64,000 nt of DNA from Aptenodytes patagonicus (GCF_965638725.1 NC_134961.1:5548641-5612640); one strand, 5' to 3'. Numbered from the stretch's first letter, positions 37,618-51,019 are shown. Made by a program: numbers and translations. Notes: a model not told the origin generated them from the letters alone.

Positions 37618-37743
37618 TCCACAAGCCGTATCAGTCACACACACAAGCATGCAAACACAGAGTTACTGACTCGCACATCTCCCTGTAGTGACTCGACACC
37701 AGATTCAATTGGTCTGTTAGATTTCCAAAGCAGTCTCTACGGA

Positions 37744-39580
37744 TTAATCACAACTACCGTCTTTCCAACCATCTCGCCAGCGCTCATCCACACGAGAGCA
37801 GTCAAATTCAGATTTCCCCAGTTTCCTGTTCACTTCATTATGAAGAAGACACAACCACTGGGAGAAGTTATTTCTGTTGCTAGTATCAGGCTGATTCGTA
37901 CGTAATCTGCAGAGAGGGAAGAGGAAACAAACATTACTTCTTTACAGCCACCAACTTCAATACCCAAAGCAGGTACATAGCACACAGCCAGCCAGACTCG
38001 CCTTTTCTGCTATTGCAAGATGAGTCCTAAAGAGACCCCAGAAGAGAGCACACAGACATCAGTAATTATCAGGGGCCAAACCTCCACTATAAAATACTGA
38101 CAGCTGCACCTGGCTTGGTTTCATTCAGTGCCTAGTCTTGTCAACTGGAAAAGGCGCAGGTGTCAAACAGCTTATCTATGATAAAAAGCAAGAAGTACTT
38201 GAGTTCATCAAAACACCGACTTAAAAAAAAAAAGAGGTAGAATAATAAATGAAAAATACTGAGCAGTTGTTTTGCCACGTGACGCCTGCTAAGTCAATAA
38301 TTAGGTTTCATCATCGAGAAAAGAGGAGTTGAAACTTTCAAGAAACAAGTTGACAGTAACAGGAGTAAAAAACTTTATCAAACATCACAGCCCGTTTCGG
38401 TCTCTGCCTCCACTGCTGAGGTTGCCAATACAGGGGATTTTCTGGAGTAGAACAACACTTGCCTCCTGAAAGCCAAATTATTTCTAGTCCTAGTCTAATT
38501 CCACAACTTAGTGCAAGTCCAGTTTGAGCCAGAAAATCCCGAAATCACCTCAGGGAGGCCTTGGAGGCAACATACAAACTAATAGCATGATAAAAGGTAT
38601 TTGTTTTCTGAGTAAGTGTATCTCTGACGCAATAATGGAAGAAAGGAGTTCCAGTAGTCACAAAACCCAACTGGAGGAAGAGCTGCTGATATGCAAATAG
38701 CTGCTGCAGCCCAGCATTTCAGGCTAGCCCCTTCAGCAGCCGCAGCCACCAAAAGACAAAGAATGAAGCACCTCACCTTTCCCTCAGATCCTCAGCACAG
38801 TGCTCGCAGGGGTAAAACTTGGAGAAGAGGTTGATGAACTCCCTCATCTCCTTCTGCTGGGCACCGGTGGGGTGGTCGGGGTAGTACGCTGCCATGGTGT
38901 GCAGGAACGCCCAGGTGTTGCGGCCCAGCTGCTCGCTGTCGAGGGGACAGTCCGGCGGTGGCTCTTTCTCCTCCACAACCGTCAGGTCCTGGAGCAGGAG
39001 AGAGGGCTGTGAGGGGACGATGGTGCTTGGTGGGGAAACAGCCCCTTTGCACTCGGTTGGGAGGACGAGATGGGGGGGACAGGCCCGTCACACCCTCAGC
39101 GGGGGGCAAATGGCTGAGCCCCCCTTCACACCCGGTGGGGAGAAGATGGAGGCCCCGTTCATACCCCCCCAGAGGGGAAACCCTGACCCTGGCCCCTTCA
39201 CACCCTGAGGAGGGGGCCACACAGCCCCATCACACTTTGGGGGGGGGGGGAGGGGGGGGCAGATAGAGGGCCACTTCACAGCTCTGCAGGGGTACGACAG
39301 CCCCCCGGGGGTGACAGGGGAGGCTCCCGCTCCCGCCACCGCCCCCCCCGCCGCGGGAAAGCCGCCGCCTCACCCCGCCGCCTGGGGCCGCCCGCTTCCT
39401 CTGCTCGCGGAGCCAGCTCTTGAAATCCGTGCAGGCTCGGCACGGCTTCTTAGACGACTCCTCCGCCCCGGAGCCCGCGGCGCCGTGCGGGACGGCGAAG
39501 GGGAAGGCGAAGGGGCCGCTCTCGGTGCCCGGGAACGGCGAGGCACCGCGGCCCGGCCGGCCCTCGCTGGGCGCCGCCAT
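37744..39580 (-). CDS. GFER: FAD-linked sulfhydryl oxidase ALR, 3 exons, complete
   Basis: Erv1/ALR flavoenzyme of the mitochondrial intermembrane space. It re-oxidises MIA40/CHCHD4 during disulfide-relay import and passes electrons to cytochrome c or oxygen. Exons: 39374-39580 (ATG at 39580), 38777-38988, 37744-37906 (TAA); phases 0 and 2; 193 aa against 205 in human. Residues seen: shuttle pair C47/C50 (PCRAC); active-site C130-E-H-C133 within FYPCEHC; FAD-site C159..H162-N163..V165-N166; structural pair C159/C176; inter-subunit pair C83/C192; C-terminal DGWKDGSCD. The N-terminal 45 residues are Pro/Gly-rich as in the long form. Human Met81, which starts the short form, is Leu57 here, and the two free human cysteines Cys154 and Cys165 are Arg142 and Asn153. 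The ATG lies inside a YY1-type motif of a CpG-rich promoter. Confidence 0.97.
37907..38776 (-). other. GFER: GFER intron 2
   Basis: Intron of 870 bp, GTGAGG donor and CTGCAG acceptor, AT-richer than the exons. Nothing else recognised. Confidence 0.9.
38989..39373 (-). other. GFER: GFER intron 1
   Basis: Short intron of 385 bp with long G runs on the plus strand, including an almost pure G tract at about 39239-39259. GTGAGG donor and CTCCAG acceptor. Confidence 0.9.
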
Positions 39581-39800
39581 CTTGGCGCCGCGGTGCACCA
39601 CGGGCTGAGGCGGCCGCCGCGGGAGGCCGCCATTTGAATTGTCTCCGGTTTCCCTCAGGCGGGAGCGGGCGGCGCGGCCCGGCCGGCAGCGCGGGGGGCC
39701 GGGGCCGGGGCCGGGACCTCGACCTCGGGAGGGCCTCGCTGTACCCCCGGCCGGGCGCTGGCTCGAGAGACGGGGCTTTCCCCGGGTCTGGGTGAGGAGG
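39375..39800 (-). promoter_or_regulatory. GFER: CpG-rich GFER promoter with YY1-like motifs
   Basis: Dense CpG sequence without a TATA box. The YY1-type motif GCCGCCATCTTGG (39573-39585, minus-strand AAGATGGCGGC) overlaps the start codon, and a second, GCCGCCATTT, lies at 39626-39635. Such paired sites are common in TATA-less housekeeping promoters. Confidence 0.65.
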
Positions 39801-39977
39801 CTCGGCCCGGGCATTCGCCGTTAACCACCACACGCGGAAGTGCGCGTTTCTGATGTCTTTTGCCAATACAGCAGCAGGCTCTGGGTTTGAATCTTGTGTT
39901 TGAGGAGAACAGGGCGGGTTTTCCTTCACACAGCGCAGTGACATGAGCCTCCACCAGCGCTTGTCCACCTCACATTT

Positions 39978-40011
39978 GTGTGTGTGTGTGTGTGTATATT
40001 TATATATATAC
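39978..40011. repeat. GT/AT microsatellite
   Basis: About ten GT dinucleotides passing into a TA-rich tract, upstream of GFER. Confidence 0.9.
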
Positions 40012-43000
40012 TGTGTGCGGCAGAGCTCGTGGCGTGGAGCAGCTCTCCTACATGCCGACGGTGGCAAAGGGCACCTCGGTGTTACCTCCAGCACAGTGAT
40101 ACGGTCAGCAGCGTGATTTAAAGAACAAACAAATGGGTGACTCTTCCAACTCATGCACCTGTAGCAGAACACACCCGTGTAAAATTTTACGTGTTTTAAC
40201 ACCTGTCACATGCTTGTAGAACTATACTGAGGAAGGATTTACTTACCTCTTTCCAAGAGCGTTTGCATGTGTTACACAAGGGCAGGTACATCGAAAAAGT
40301 GAGCCCTCGCCTGCGGCTGGGCTGCTGGGGCGTGAAGGAGAGCCCAGGCCTTGCCCCAGCTCTTCGGTCTCGAGTGGACATTCAGCGGCTTTCCTTTTCC
40401 TCCTGTTGAGCCACAGGCTTGCGAGCACGTGAGGACAGTCACCCAGCTCCCGGGTGATGGTCCAGCACAGCATCAGCTTTGGAGCTGGGTCTCTCACCCC
40501 TCAGAAAGGTTAATTAGCTGCAGCTTGGCACTGTGCTAAAAGTGCGGATAAAACTTTTGGCCAATTCATCCTGTAGTCCGGCGGGCGTGACTGCCTGAAG
40601 CGCACCCCGCAGCCAGCCTCCGGGACACAGCGGCCTTGGGAAGTTCTTGACGGGGGTTCAGAGGATGAAGAGTCGGAGGGCAGCACAGCCTTGCGCTTTT
40701 CCTTCTTTTTGGCTTGATGCTAGAGGTTTTGAGGCCGCAGGATAAGTCTCCTACTGTGGACAATGCACTCTAGAACATGAATTTTGTATCCGCTTCCACT
40801 TTTTACCTCTTCATGTCCTGCAGGTCAAGTGAAAAAATACAATTATTTTGTTTAATGCAAACAAGTGTATGGCCGGGATGGAGGTGGACCAAAATATCAT
40901 CTGAAGAAATCTTGTATTGGTTGGCTGGGATAGGTTTTTGCCTCCCCTCCCTCCTCCTCTTCCCCTTCGGGCAGCACCAGCCCTTTTCATGTCCCTTCAG
41001 GCAGTCGTGGCCTGGAACCTTTCTCCTTAGCAGCTCCTGCCCCTACAAATAGCTGTACTTCTCCACATCCTATTCCTTCCAGGCTGTTTCGTAGCCTATT
41101 TGAAATGCATCTTGAGTCCTTTGCCTGGTGTTAAGTGCTGTTGTGCCGCCAATTCTGCAAAGACACAATTTGTATGAAAGTTGCTGGAAAAATACTGCTC
41201 ATTTTCAGCTGTTATCCTCTGATATATTTAACACAGCATGGTGTAAAATGTTTAGTAGGTAATGCATCATTTTAGAGAAAGGCTTCAAAGACTTGCTTTC
41301 AAAAAGATTTCAAAATTTAGTGTGCTTTACGTGGAAATGGCTGATCCGTTTCCTGGTCTGTGTAGCACTGAGCTGATGATCTGGATCTCCATCTTTGGGC
41401 CTCCTATTTACCAGTGCTCCATTTTTTTTTTAATTTGCAATTTCATGAGAACATTTCTTTGCTGATACTTGGGAGAGAGGGAGAAGAGACGTGAGTAACT
41501 GGTAGGAACTACTAAAATGGCTTTGTCTAAAGTTATAGACAACTATATATCTAAATTTCACACACGAAGGAAAGATCAAGTAGGGGAAAAGACATTCTTT
41601 ATGTTTGTTTTCCTTACCCACCAATAAATATTTAAATGATATTGATAACCTCATTCTTTTTTTTTAATTCAGGAAAAAAGGTATGCTGGTATCTGGAAGA
41701 GAGACCTGGGGAATTTCCTACAGTGCTTTATTGCTCAGCCTTCAAGCAATTAAATAGTTGCAGGGAAGTTTCTAAGTCAAAGCAACCTCCCTGTTCAGCT
41801 GTTAACAGTCTGTTTGCTTCCTTGTTAGTGATTTCATTTATTGAGTTAGTTAAAATACAAGCATGTTTTATTTTTATTTGAAAGGAGAAAGTTCATAACC
41901 TGGAAAGCTGTTGCTTACGGAGGGATTTGTGCTCAGTGTTGCTCCCCCTGCCCCTTTTTTGGTCGGCTGTAAGAGCAGAGCTGGCTCTTTAGGAAAAGGT
42001 GCTCTCAATTTTCTCTATTTGCCCTCACGGCCAGCATCATCTTGTTTCAAAGCAGGCAAGGAAAAAAATGGAGAGATGCTCAGATTCAAATCAGAGCAAG
42101 GAAATCCACTTTTCCATCTCTAATTGAATCCGAGTGCAGAGCCTAATTAATCCCGTCCGAAGGAAGGAACATGACGCAGAGCAGAGGAGGGACGCGGCAG
42201 CCCTCCTTCCTGCTCCCGCTTGGACGACCCTTCTGTTATGGCCCAGCAGGAGCCTGGTGGATGCCCCGTGGAGGGTCCCGATGGGTGCTGGCGTTCAGCC
42301 ACATGTCCCTTACTGGGATTGTGTGACACCAGAGCATCCCTCCAGGTCCTTGCACCACTGCCGCCCCGTCTGCTCCAAGCCCGCCCGAGGGTGCTCAGAC
42401 CAGGCGGAGAAGCTGCAGCGCGGTCGGGCGACACGAGCTCGGCAGGGACGGAGCTCTGGGGCCGAAGGAACCCGCGGTGAGCCCCGGCAGGCCGGCGCGG
42501 TGCACGCTCCCACCTAGTCCTCTGGTTCTAGCGCTGTGATTTAGGAGCTGGCAGTGTGGTAGAGCCTGCTACCAAAAGAGCTCCTAACAAAGACCCCTCC
42601 TAAGAGTGGCTGCTTCCTGGGGGCAGGGAGCAAAGCACGGCTCCGTCCCGCGCTGCCCGGCCGAGGCTTCCTTGGTGCGTGGTCCAGGCACCTGCTGACA
42701 GTGGCACCTTGCAGCGCTCCCGGGCGCGGGCGCTGCCGACAAAGCACCGATTTTTCAATTACTTATGTCTGCAAGACCAGGCTCACTGAAGTCTACTGAA
42801 TAGGTGCCTCTTCCTAACAGCTGCTTAATCCGTGACTGGAATAGGGTAACGTGCAGGACAGCAATGACGGTAACTACCAGGAAGCATTAGTAAAACCTGC
42901 GCTTGAGAAAATGAAAAGGGTGTGTTTGCCTTTCTCAGAGGAAGACTGCTGTTTGATGTTCTGCTCTTGTCTTTGGCACTTGCTAAACAAGAGCTTGGGA

Positions 43001-43272
43001 ACTGGCAGCTGACAGCAGGTGCACAGGGAAGGAAGAAGAAACGAGCTGGCAACGGAAGATAACCCGTATTTGAGGCCAGATACGCATCCCTCTGCTCACT
43101 CTCTAGCACGAGGGCGGCAGCTGGGGCCAGACACCCCCCCGGCTCTCTGAGCCCCGCTGCACCACGGCCAGAAAGTCGAGTCAGGATGGGCAAAATGCAT
43201 GGCACAGGCACACCCACAGCGGGCTTCGGGCGAGGACAAAGGCCTGAGCATAAATGCCGCTCCTGAGCAAAG

Positions 43273-43340
43273 GAGGGGTGACCCCAAGGAGGGGAGACCC
43301 CAAGGAGGGGAGACACCAAGGAGGGGTGACCCCAAGGAGG
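43273..43340. repeat. 16-bp minisatellite, about 4 copies
   Basis: Four copies of GAGGGGTGACCCCAAG with T/A and C/A changes, plus a partial fifth. Confidence 0.9.
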
Positions 43341-46300
43341 CTTCACGCAGGTCTTTTCCCAGCAGTCTGACCCCAGGTTCCAGCAGGATGCGTGTGTACA
43401 TACGGATATGATTATGTCTACGGAAAGGCTGCTAATTTTCAAAGATAACTGGCTTAACTAACAGAGAGAGGACAAAAAACTTGCTGCCGTCCGCACAGCC
43501 CACTTTCTAGGATGCAACAGGATTGTATGGAAATGTAATAGCCTGCAGGGCAGTGAGCCCGACTGCCTGCTGCCATGCGTTTCTCTCCATTACTGCAATA
43601 AAAAGCTAGATTTTGACCAGAGAACAAGGAATAATATTCTCAGAGCCTTCTGCTTCATTTGAGAACCTAAACACCACTGACTTTTCATTAATTTATTTAA
43701 AGTTCTTTGGAAAATTTTACCCTATACCTCTCAGGATTCTTACCATGGTTTTTGTGACGGTTTTGTAGGTAGTTCCAGCTGAATGTATCTGTTGCCTTCT
43801 CCAGGGGAATACACCAACAGGAAGCTGTCTTGTATTTACATGTAAGGATGTGAGCCTAAGTCCAATCAGTTACAAAGCCAGCATCAGGAATTAGTCATGC
43901 AGTTGGCTGTGAAATTACAGTCAACTAGGAAATAGCAGCAGAAAAAAATAATGTGTATTTCCAGGTAAGTGAATCATATTGAACAGTTTTGCTTGTGTAT
44001 AACAAATGCATCACCTGCAAAATTTCCCAAGGCATGAATTTATCTCCCAATTATTAGGAAGGAGCCTGCTGCCATACTGACACACTTCACTGCCAGTGAA
44101 TGGGTGAGACATCGATCTCAGTTCAGATCCATCCAGAACTATTAAAATCTGTTCAAAACAGTCTGAGGTGTAAGGCTTCGCACAGAGTATGCCAAGGCTC
44201 TGCCTCGCTCAAATCTGGGGGTCTATACCCAGAGACTGCAGTACATTATTTTAAAGTTTGTGCCGTTTTTACGTGTGGATCCTCTTGCTGATTAAAATGA
44301 GAATTCGGAAGTAGTGGTGTATATATTTGCAATGGCAGGCATAGGGAGAAAACCAAATTATTTTCTGCAAGTAGGTACAGCCAGTCCTCTGACGCTTGTG
44401 TCGTGCTCCAGTCTGTCTCCTACATCCCAGACTCTCTCCGAGCATCTGTGGAATCCGTTAATGCATTCTGAGCACAAACACAGCAAAATTGGGGTTTTCC
44501 TTTTGTGCTCTTGAAAAATAAAGCACAAAATCTCCAGCAAGCAGCTCCTGTTCCTCTTGGCTTTGCGAAAGGAGGCTGGCCCGACTGCCCTCTGCGAACG
44601 CCAGGAGAGTTGAGGCTGGGGTCCGGCGTGGACAGGGGCTTCTGCTGCTGCGGCAGAACCAACTGCACGATGGGAGCACCCTTTGTTTTAGTAAGAAGAT
44701 GCTATTTGAAGTTCATTGAAAAATGTTGTAGCATGCTGTTTCCCATATGGATTTTGAGGGTCCTTCCTTATCGGAGACTCCCATTTTTGCCTCCTAAAAA
44801 TTAATGACCCTGTTGCTATGAGAGCTGTGCTTTTACAATCACTTGTCCCGTACAGGACAGGTACACCTGGTGGTTTCTTTTCCTCATCTTTATGCAGCTC
44901 TCCCTGATTTTGGGGTGATTCCTTTTTCTAGAAGTATGTCAAAGCAAGCGGACAGTAGTAAGTCTCAATCAGTGGTGGAGGAAGAGATTTTTCTCAGATA
45001 ACAATTGCTATGAGAATGTCTTGAATTGTTAAAAATTAAACATTAATGAAACAACAGTTCTCCTTCCACATTACTCTTCTCCCCGCCAGGCTTTTGAGTG
45101 AAGATTAAATATTGTTTTCCCTGTTTTCTGAAGGGGGCAAGGAACACAAAGGTCTTGTCTTTGCTCTGAAATAAAGGTGAACTTTTAACTTGAGCTACCA
45201 GCGCTGGTCGAAACCCCAGGAGAGATAAGGCACTTTGCATATGCTGCTTATTGATGGCAGTGGGGAATGAGGAAAGGGTAAGAATAGGATGAGCATTTCT
45301 CTGACTAATATGGGAGGAATACAACAGTCTTGTCTCTGATTAGACTTTACTATATTTATCATGAAGTAAGAATAGACTTTGCCCAAGTGAAAACAGTATT
45401 TCTACACGTTCACCAGTGCTTGCCTCGCTTGCCGTTGGCCGTGCAGCTTGTGTTGCTGGGATTTTCCCCTGACGGATTTCGGAGCGTGCGGGGCAGGCTG
45501 TGCACTGCGGAGGCACAGCCTCCTCAGGGCTTGAAACGCCTTGGAAACTCCACCCTGCCTTCCGTCTCCTTTCACATCCCGTAGCCAGGTCGCAGCATGT
45601 AAACACGCTGCGTTGGCCTCGTATCACGCAATGTACTCATCAAACACCTTTTTTTCCCTCTAGAAAATGATGCAGGAAACTTTCTCTTGCAGCTACTTAA
45701 GTTACGTTCTCATCCTTCCTGGAAGTTTTCTTCTTGAATCATGCTTTTGTCCTTTGCATAATCTTAGCAAAGCATGCCGCTTTTACAAAGGAGCTATGAA
45801 ATTGTTGCAGTAAGTGCTCAGTAGACGGGGGCCTGTCCGTCGTGCCCCGGGCGGTGAGCAAACCTCCCGTGAAAGGCTGCTTTCTCCCTGGGCTGGGTGG
45901 CTGGATCCCAAGGGCATTTAAGGCAGATTTGCTCTGTTGCTTTCACCCCTCTCAGCCGGCCGGTGTGAGGTTTGAGGGAGTTTGATGCGATGCTGTGATT
46001 TTATACCAGCTGTCTGGCTGCGGCCACGCCGCCAGTGACCTGGGGGGGGCGGGGACAGGACCCCCGTGTCCTAAGCCCTGGTCTCCTCCGGGGGGGCAAT
46101 AATCAGGGATGCCCCGGACACAAGTCCATCGCAGGAGATTGCAGATTAAAAAGAGTTGGGACTCGGGCTGAGGTGGGAGAGTGGCAGAGCAAAGCAGAAA
46201 CAGGCAGCGGAGCAGAGAGGAGAATGAAAGTGCCCAAGGAAGCCAGCCCCTGCTGTGCCTCTCCACGTGCTGGCTCATGAAGCCACGGCGATCGCGTGCA

Positions 46301-49300
46301 GTTTCTTTGTGGAAAAGGCAGATCAAGGGCTTGTTAGAAAATGAGTACTGTCTTTTCCCAGCACCGCTGTAGGAGGCCTTGCTGGCTGGGACTGTTTCTA
46401 AGACAGCTCAGGTAGCAGCACTGCAAAATTACTTTTTCTTCCTTCCAACAAACGCTGCCTTACCAGCCTGAGCCGGTGGAGAACAGAGAAACACACTCAG
46501 CCTTCACGCATCTTTGGTCTCTGTTGCAGGAGGAAACTGTTATAAGCTGCAGCAATTCGCTGTGATCCAAATGAAAACGCGGCTTGCAGGTATTGCAAAA
46601 TGCATTCTTGGCGCTGTGCAGATACTGCAAGTTCATCCCCTGGAAAGGAAGGTCCTGCACACAGCCCCGGTGCAGATACCTACTGTCCGGCTCCCGCTAT
46701 TGTGCATACAGTGCCAGTTACCACGGCTCTTCGTGCTCGAGCCCTGTTTATCGCAAAGTAAATCTGCCTATGGGTAGTTAGTGAACCCCTGCATTGAAGG
46801 TGGACGTGCATCTTCTGAAGCTCCTGCAATGCAGCCGCTTCTGGGGTGGAGAAGTGCCGCGCTGCTGCGTGTGCTCAAAGTATTTCTGAATCGGGTTCAT
46901 CTGGCCACTGAAAAATGCTTCAGTGCCTGCAGCAGCTGCTGAAATTAGGAGGAAATGAAATACCTTCTTCTGGATTAGATATTGCAAAATCTCTCATCCC
47001 AGCCTGTGTGAAAGTTCAGCTGCTTCCTTTGTTTATGAGGTGAAGGATATTTTTGTCAACTCCAGTGTTTGGTTTTTTTTTTTTTATTTTTAAATAAGTG
47101 TCTGTTTCTCTATTTATTGGAAGTCTAAAACCTCTTTGTACTCTTAAAATCAGCTTTTAGCAGCTGGGCTTTTCATTAAAGGTGCTGATAGGTCATGTCT
47201 TATCGCAGGTGACCTTCAAGAACAGTAAAGGGCAGGTTTTGATCCTGAAGGTGATGGTGGGAAAAGATGAAGCTCTCCTACCGGCGTCGTTCCAGGCGAG
47301 GGCCCCCCGCGGCGCCTTTCCATATCTCTTTCTTGCAGCCGCACTATCTCAACGGTGGTTTGGGGACTTTTTCTCTCTTTGCCTTTCCCTGGTCAGTGAG
47401 TCTAACCAGCAGCAGTTCCTCCTGTGCTGGGCATAGAAAGAGAAATGCATGATAGAGGGTCCCACACATCTGCAGCCATGAGACGTACAGGTCACTAACC
47501 AGCCCGGACCTGACTTCTGTACGTGGTGAAGGATGTCCATGACATGGCTCCTTCTCTTTTTGGTGTGTGTGCATTTGTGACAAGGCCATTGCTTGTTAGA
47601 TGTTGAAAATGGCTGCGGTGGAGCTGGTGAAGAGCTGCCTTTGGCTACCCCCGACGGCTCAAAGTCTACTTCTGGCTCTCGTCGGACGCAGTGGAGGATT
47701 GGTCCAGGCACTTGTCCCACCTAGGCTGCTCTACTCTGGTTAAACACACCGGATTAAATTATTCCTGATCCGTACTGAAATGAAAGGAAAACCAGACCCT
47801 CAGGGTTTTTTTGTCATGGACATTTTATACTCAGTGGAGAGAAGCTGGTCTCGTAATGGAAATAGCGGAGGGGGCAGCCCGGGCGGCCAAGGGGACTCCC
47901 TGAAGGTACTTCATGATGTACCCTGTCCTTCGGACCGTGGGCTCTTTTGGGGCAGGGACTCTGATGTGACTCCCCATGACTACACCTTAGTCGCTTTCTG
48001 TGACACAAACGATATTTCATATACCCAGAGGAGGTGTTTTATGGTGGTAGCCATGTTCCTCGAGTAGCAGGAGGCAGAGCTCCACCTTTGCGAGGCGTGC
48101 GTGGCTTTCTTGAAGCAGGCTGCAAAACGCCTGCAGTTATTATGGAGGAAAACTTGTCTTTCCTCAGTCTTATCAAAGCTGGACAGTCTGCTCCTATGTA
48201 TTACTTGTTAATTTATGATCTCTTTTGTACCTTGTGAAACGACTGAAGAAAAAAGTAACTGCTGTCCTCAAAAACTATGTCGATAAATACTGATGATGAA
48301 ATAGCTGCGCCCAGCGATACTTGCGTAGTTTTACTTTTTCCGGGCAGACCTCTCTGATCCTTCAGTTAATAATTACACATAAGAAGGTACCAATTTATGG
48401 CAGGATGATATGGAAGTAGTAGAAGATGCAAAGTAAACTTGACAATGTCAGGAAAACAATGTTTTGTTTTGTTTTTTTATAAGTGTGCTCAAACGTATCC
48501 AGCAAAGAAGTGGAATTAATGACCTCTTCTCCTCAGTTATCCACCCTTCCCAACAGAAATGGCCCTGACCTGTCAGGGCTTTGCGAAGGAGGTGCAGTAA
48601 CGCTGTGGAGGAGCACTTGTGCTGATCCAGAGGCAATCTGGCACGGCCCTTCCTTCGGCTTCGTGGATAGCATCACTTTAGACTAATATGACGTGACTCA
48701 TTAGATCAGTCTCTTGAGCAGACAGTCTCTTGACATCAAACTTGGCACCAACAAGGCAACGATACTGCTATAACAACTGCAGAGCCTTGAACTGAGCTCT
48801 CTGGGATGACACCAGAAAGGGTGTTACCTCCGAGTAGTGCCTGGCCATTCTCCCCCACCTCTGTTCTGCCTTGCAGTGACCTTTTTTGTTTCTGCGATAC
48901 GCTTTCTCAAGAACTAATTATCGAGTCTTGAGTAGTTTTGCTCATACTTTGCTTTATCCGAGATCCGTGTCGCCAGCCAATCTTCCCCAGAAAACTGGCT
49001 CTCCAAACCGCATGGCTGGCTCTTCAGCCTCAGGTGAATTGCAAAACTCCACGTAGTTTCACCTTCTTGTTGTAACATTTCATTATATGTTTTCCACTCC
49101 CCACCCCACTTCTGCTTGAATTCCCTGAGAATGGCGAAATACGTCAAAGCCTTTGGAACTAGGAATTGCCAAAACCAATTTTCCTACTCTTCTTGTGTCC
49201 GCCGACACCCGCAGTGCCTGCCGACCTGGAGCAACGTGCTGTCTGAACCTCCCCTGGCCGTCTCCTCTGCATACAGAGATTGCAGCTCCTCTGAGATCTT

Positions 49301-51011
49301 AATTGTCTTTGGCTTCTCCCATTCAGGGTAAACATGTTTAAACCTTTACGGTAATACGTTGTGGTTTGTGTCTGCTCTGAGACGGGAAACCAATCAAGTG
49401 TGCTTTGTTGAGAGTCTTGCTTCCAGCTTTTCCGAGAGCCACGTAACAGAGCCGTGTAAAGGTGAGCTTGGCCCCGGCTTGGCTGCCAAGGAGATGCCTG
49501 TGAGGGTGAGTGTGATGACAGGGAGTCGCCACGGGTTTTGCCACCGCAGAGACCGGTAGCTTCTAGGTAAGCACGGTCATAAAGAATAAACTCGCTGGAT
49601 GAAGTGATTTCCTCTCTCTCCATAAAACCCCTACTTTTTGAACCAGGTAGATTTAACAGCACGTGCTTTTGACGGACCCTCTGTGAACAGAAGATGGAGG
49701 GTCCGATTCCGGGGCTGTTGAGGGCAGCGAGCTGCTTTGCCTCGCCTTTCCGCAGGGCAGCTCCGTCTGGCTTCGTGAGCCAGGAAGTGCCCCGGACGTG
49801 CCATCGAAGGGGTTTTCCCACCAAACCTGCGCACGGGACCAAAGCGCGCTCTGTATGACTTTCCCTTCCCGACGGAGGACAGATACCCAGCAGCAACAGA
49901 TGGAACTGCAACGAAAACACTTCCTTTGTCCCCAGGAACTGCCATCCTGCTGTGCAGGAGCCGCCTCACGTGCTCACGAAACACAAACCAAGGCCCTACT
50001 CACCGTATTTTCTGGCCATCCAGAAGGAATCTTGTTTGGCTTCCTAGTCACATTCTGAGGGGGTTTTCTGGTAGATGAAAAATCACCTGCAGCTGTTGCT
50101 GAGGGTTTTGAGACACCAGGTGTAACTGGAAAATGAAAGGGGAGGCAGGGCTGAGCCTCTCAATTTGGGCTCCAATAATGGTAATGATTCAATTTAGGCT
50201 TCATCAAAGAAGAGGAGGAGGGAGGACGGAGAAGGCGGTTTGATCACACGGATGCCCATCAGCCAAGTCATAACCTGAGGCATGCTAAAGGCAGCAGTTC
50301 AGTGAAAGGACAAGCTTTCCAGGGCTGTAATTACCGGTCCTGCAGTGCCTCCGGGCAGCGGGGAGCTGGTCCACGGGAAGAGCTGCTGGTCGCCCTGGGT
50401 GGGTATGGACACCCGGCTTGATGTGGGACAGAGCACGAGGCACTTGGAGCTGAGTCTCCATCGCATATTTACACCTGAGAAGCTTTGGGACTTTTTAAGT
50501 TACACCCTGGGGGGTGTGTTTGTTCATCCTTCGCTCCGGCAACGTTGGTATCAGCATCTCCCATTAATTTCTGAGAGAATGCAAACGTTGAGATAGCTAC
50601 CAGAAATCCCTGTGAAGTCAAGTATCTTAGCAGATGGGACAAAGCAGTAAAGAAAAGAGATTTGTAACAGCTGGCACACGTCAGGTCGTCCCTAATTCGT
50701 ACTTTACAACAAGCCATGTTCTTAATCGCTTTTTGGGACCGGTGTGAGCGCAGCCCAGGCTGCAGGCAGCTCCGACAGGCACGTCCGTGCAATATAGCCA
50801 CAAGCACAACACGTCCATCCCTGGAAAGGTACTTCAGTTCACAGCACGTGTTGCCGCCCCAGTGACATCCCTGACACCCAGGGGTGGTAGACAGAGCCAG
50901 CCGCAGGGTCAGGCTCACTTACCAGCATTATTCTAGTAAGGATGTGATAAGATTAGATGCTTCTCCTCCCCAGCTCTCTGAACTATGCCCCCGCCACCTG
51001 CACCCGGGAGT

Positions 51012-51019
51012 ATTTGCAT
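51012..51019 (+). promoter_or_regulatory. NOXO1: octamer motif upstream of NOXO1
   Basis: Perfect ATTTGCAT octamer (POU-factor site) about 215 bp before the NOXO1 start codon. Role not shown by sequence alone. Confidence 0.3.

Larger units (their letters stand above)
34670..37743 (-). other. GFER: AT-rich region, possible extended GFER 3'UTR
   Basis: Three kb of AT-rich sequence with no open frame of note, directly downstream of the GFER stop. Composition changes fairly sharply at both ends. Minus-strand AATAAA hexamers are at 37612-37617 (proximal) and 34692-34697 (distal), with another near 35823. If the distal one is used, the 3'UTR would be about 3 kb. This is inference from composition and signals. 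Confidence 0.4.
39801..51000. other. intergenic between GFER and NOXO1
   Basis: About 11 kb between two head-to-head genes. I see no exon with coding character and good splice sites. Besides the GT microsatellite and the 16-bp array at 43273 it appears to be unique sequence. Long AT-rich parts occur at 41100-42150 and 43500-45400. Confidence 0.6.

Noticed and set aside
39639-39824. Plus-strand open frame next to the GFER promoter as a divergent gene
   Set aside because: Only GC-driven absence of stops; Arg/Gly/Pro-rich with no splice site or homology. A divergent non-coding transcript remains possible.
49159-49920. Minus-strand open frame of 253 codons upstream of NOXO1
   Set aside because: No recognisable domain, no start context or splice signals, and no conserved pattern; treated as chance.
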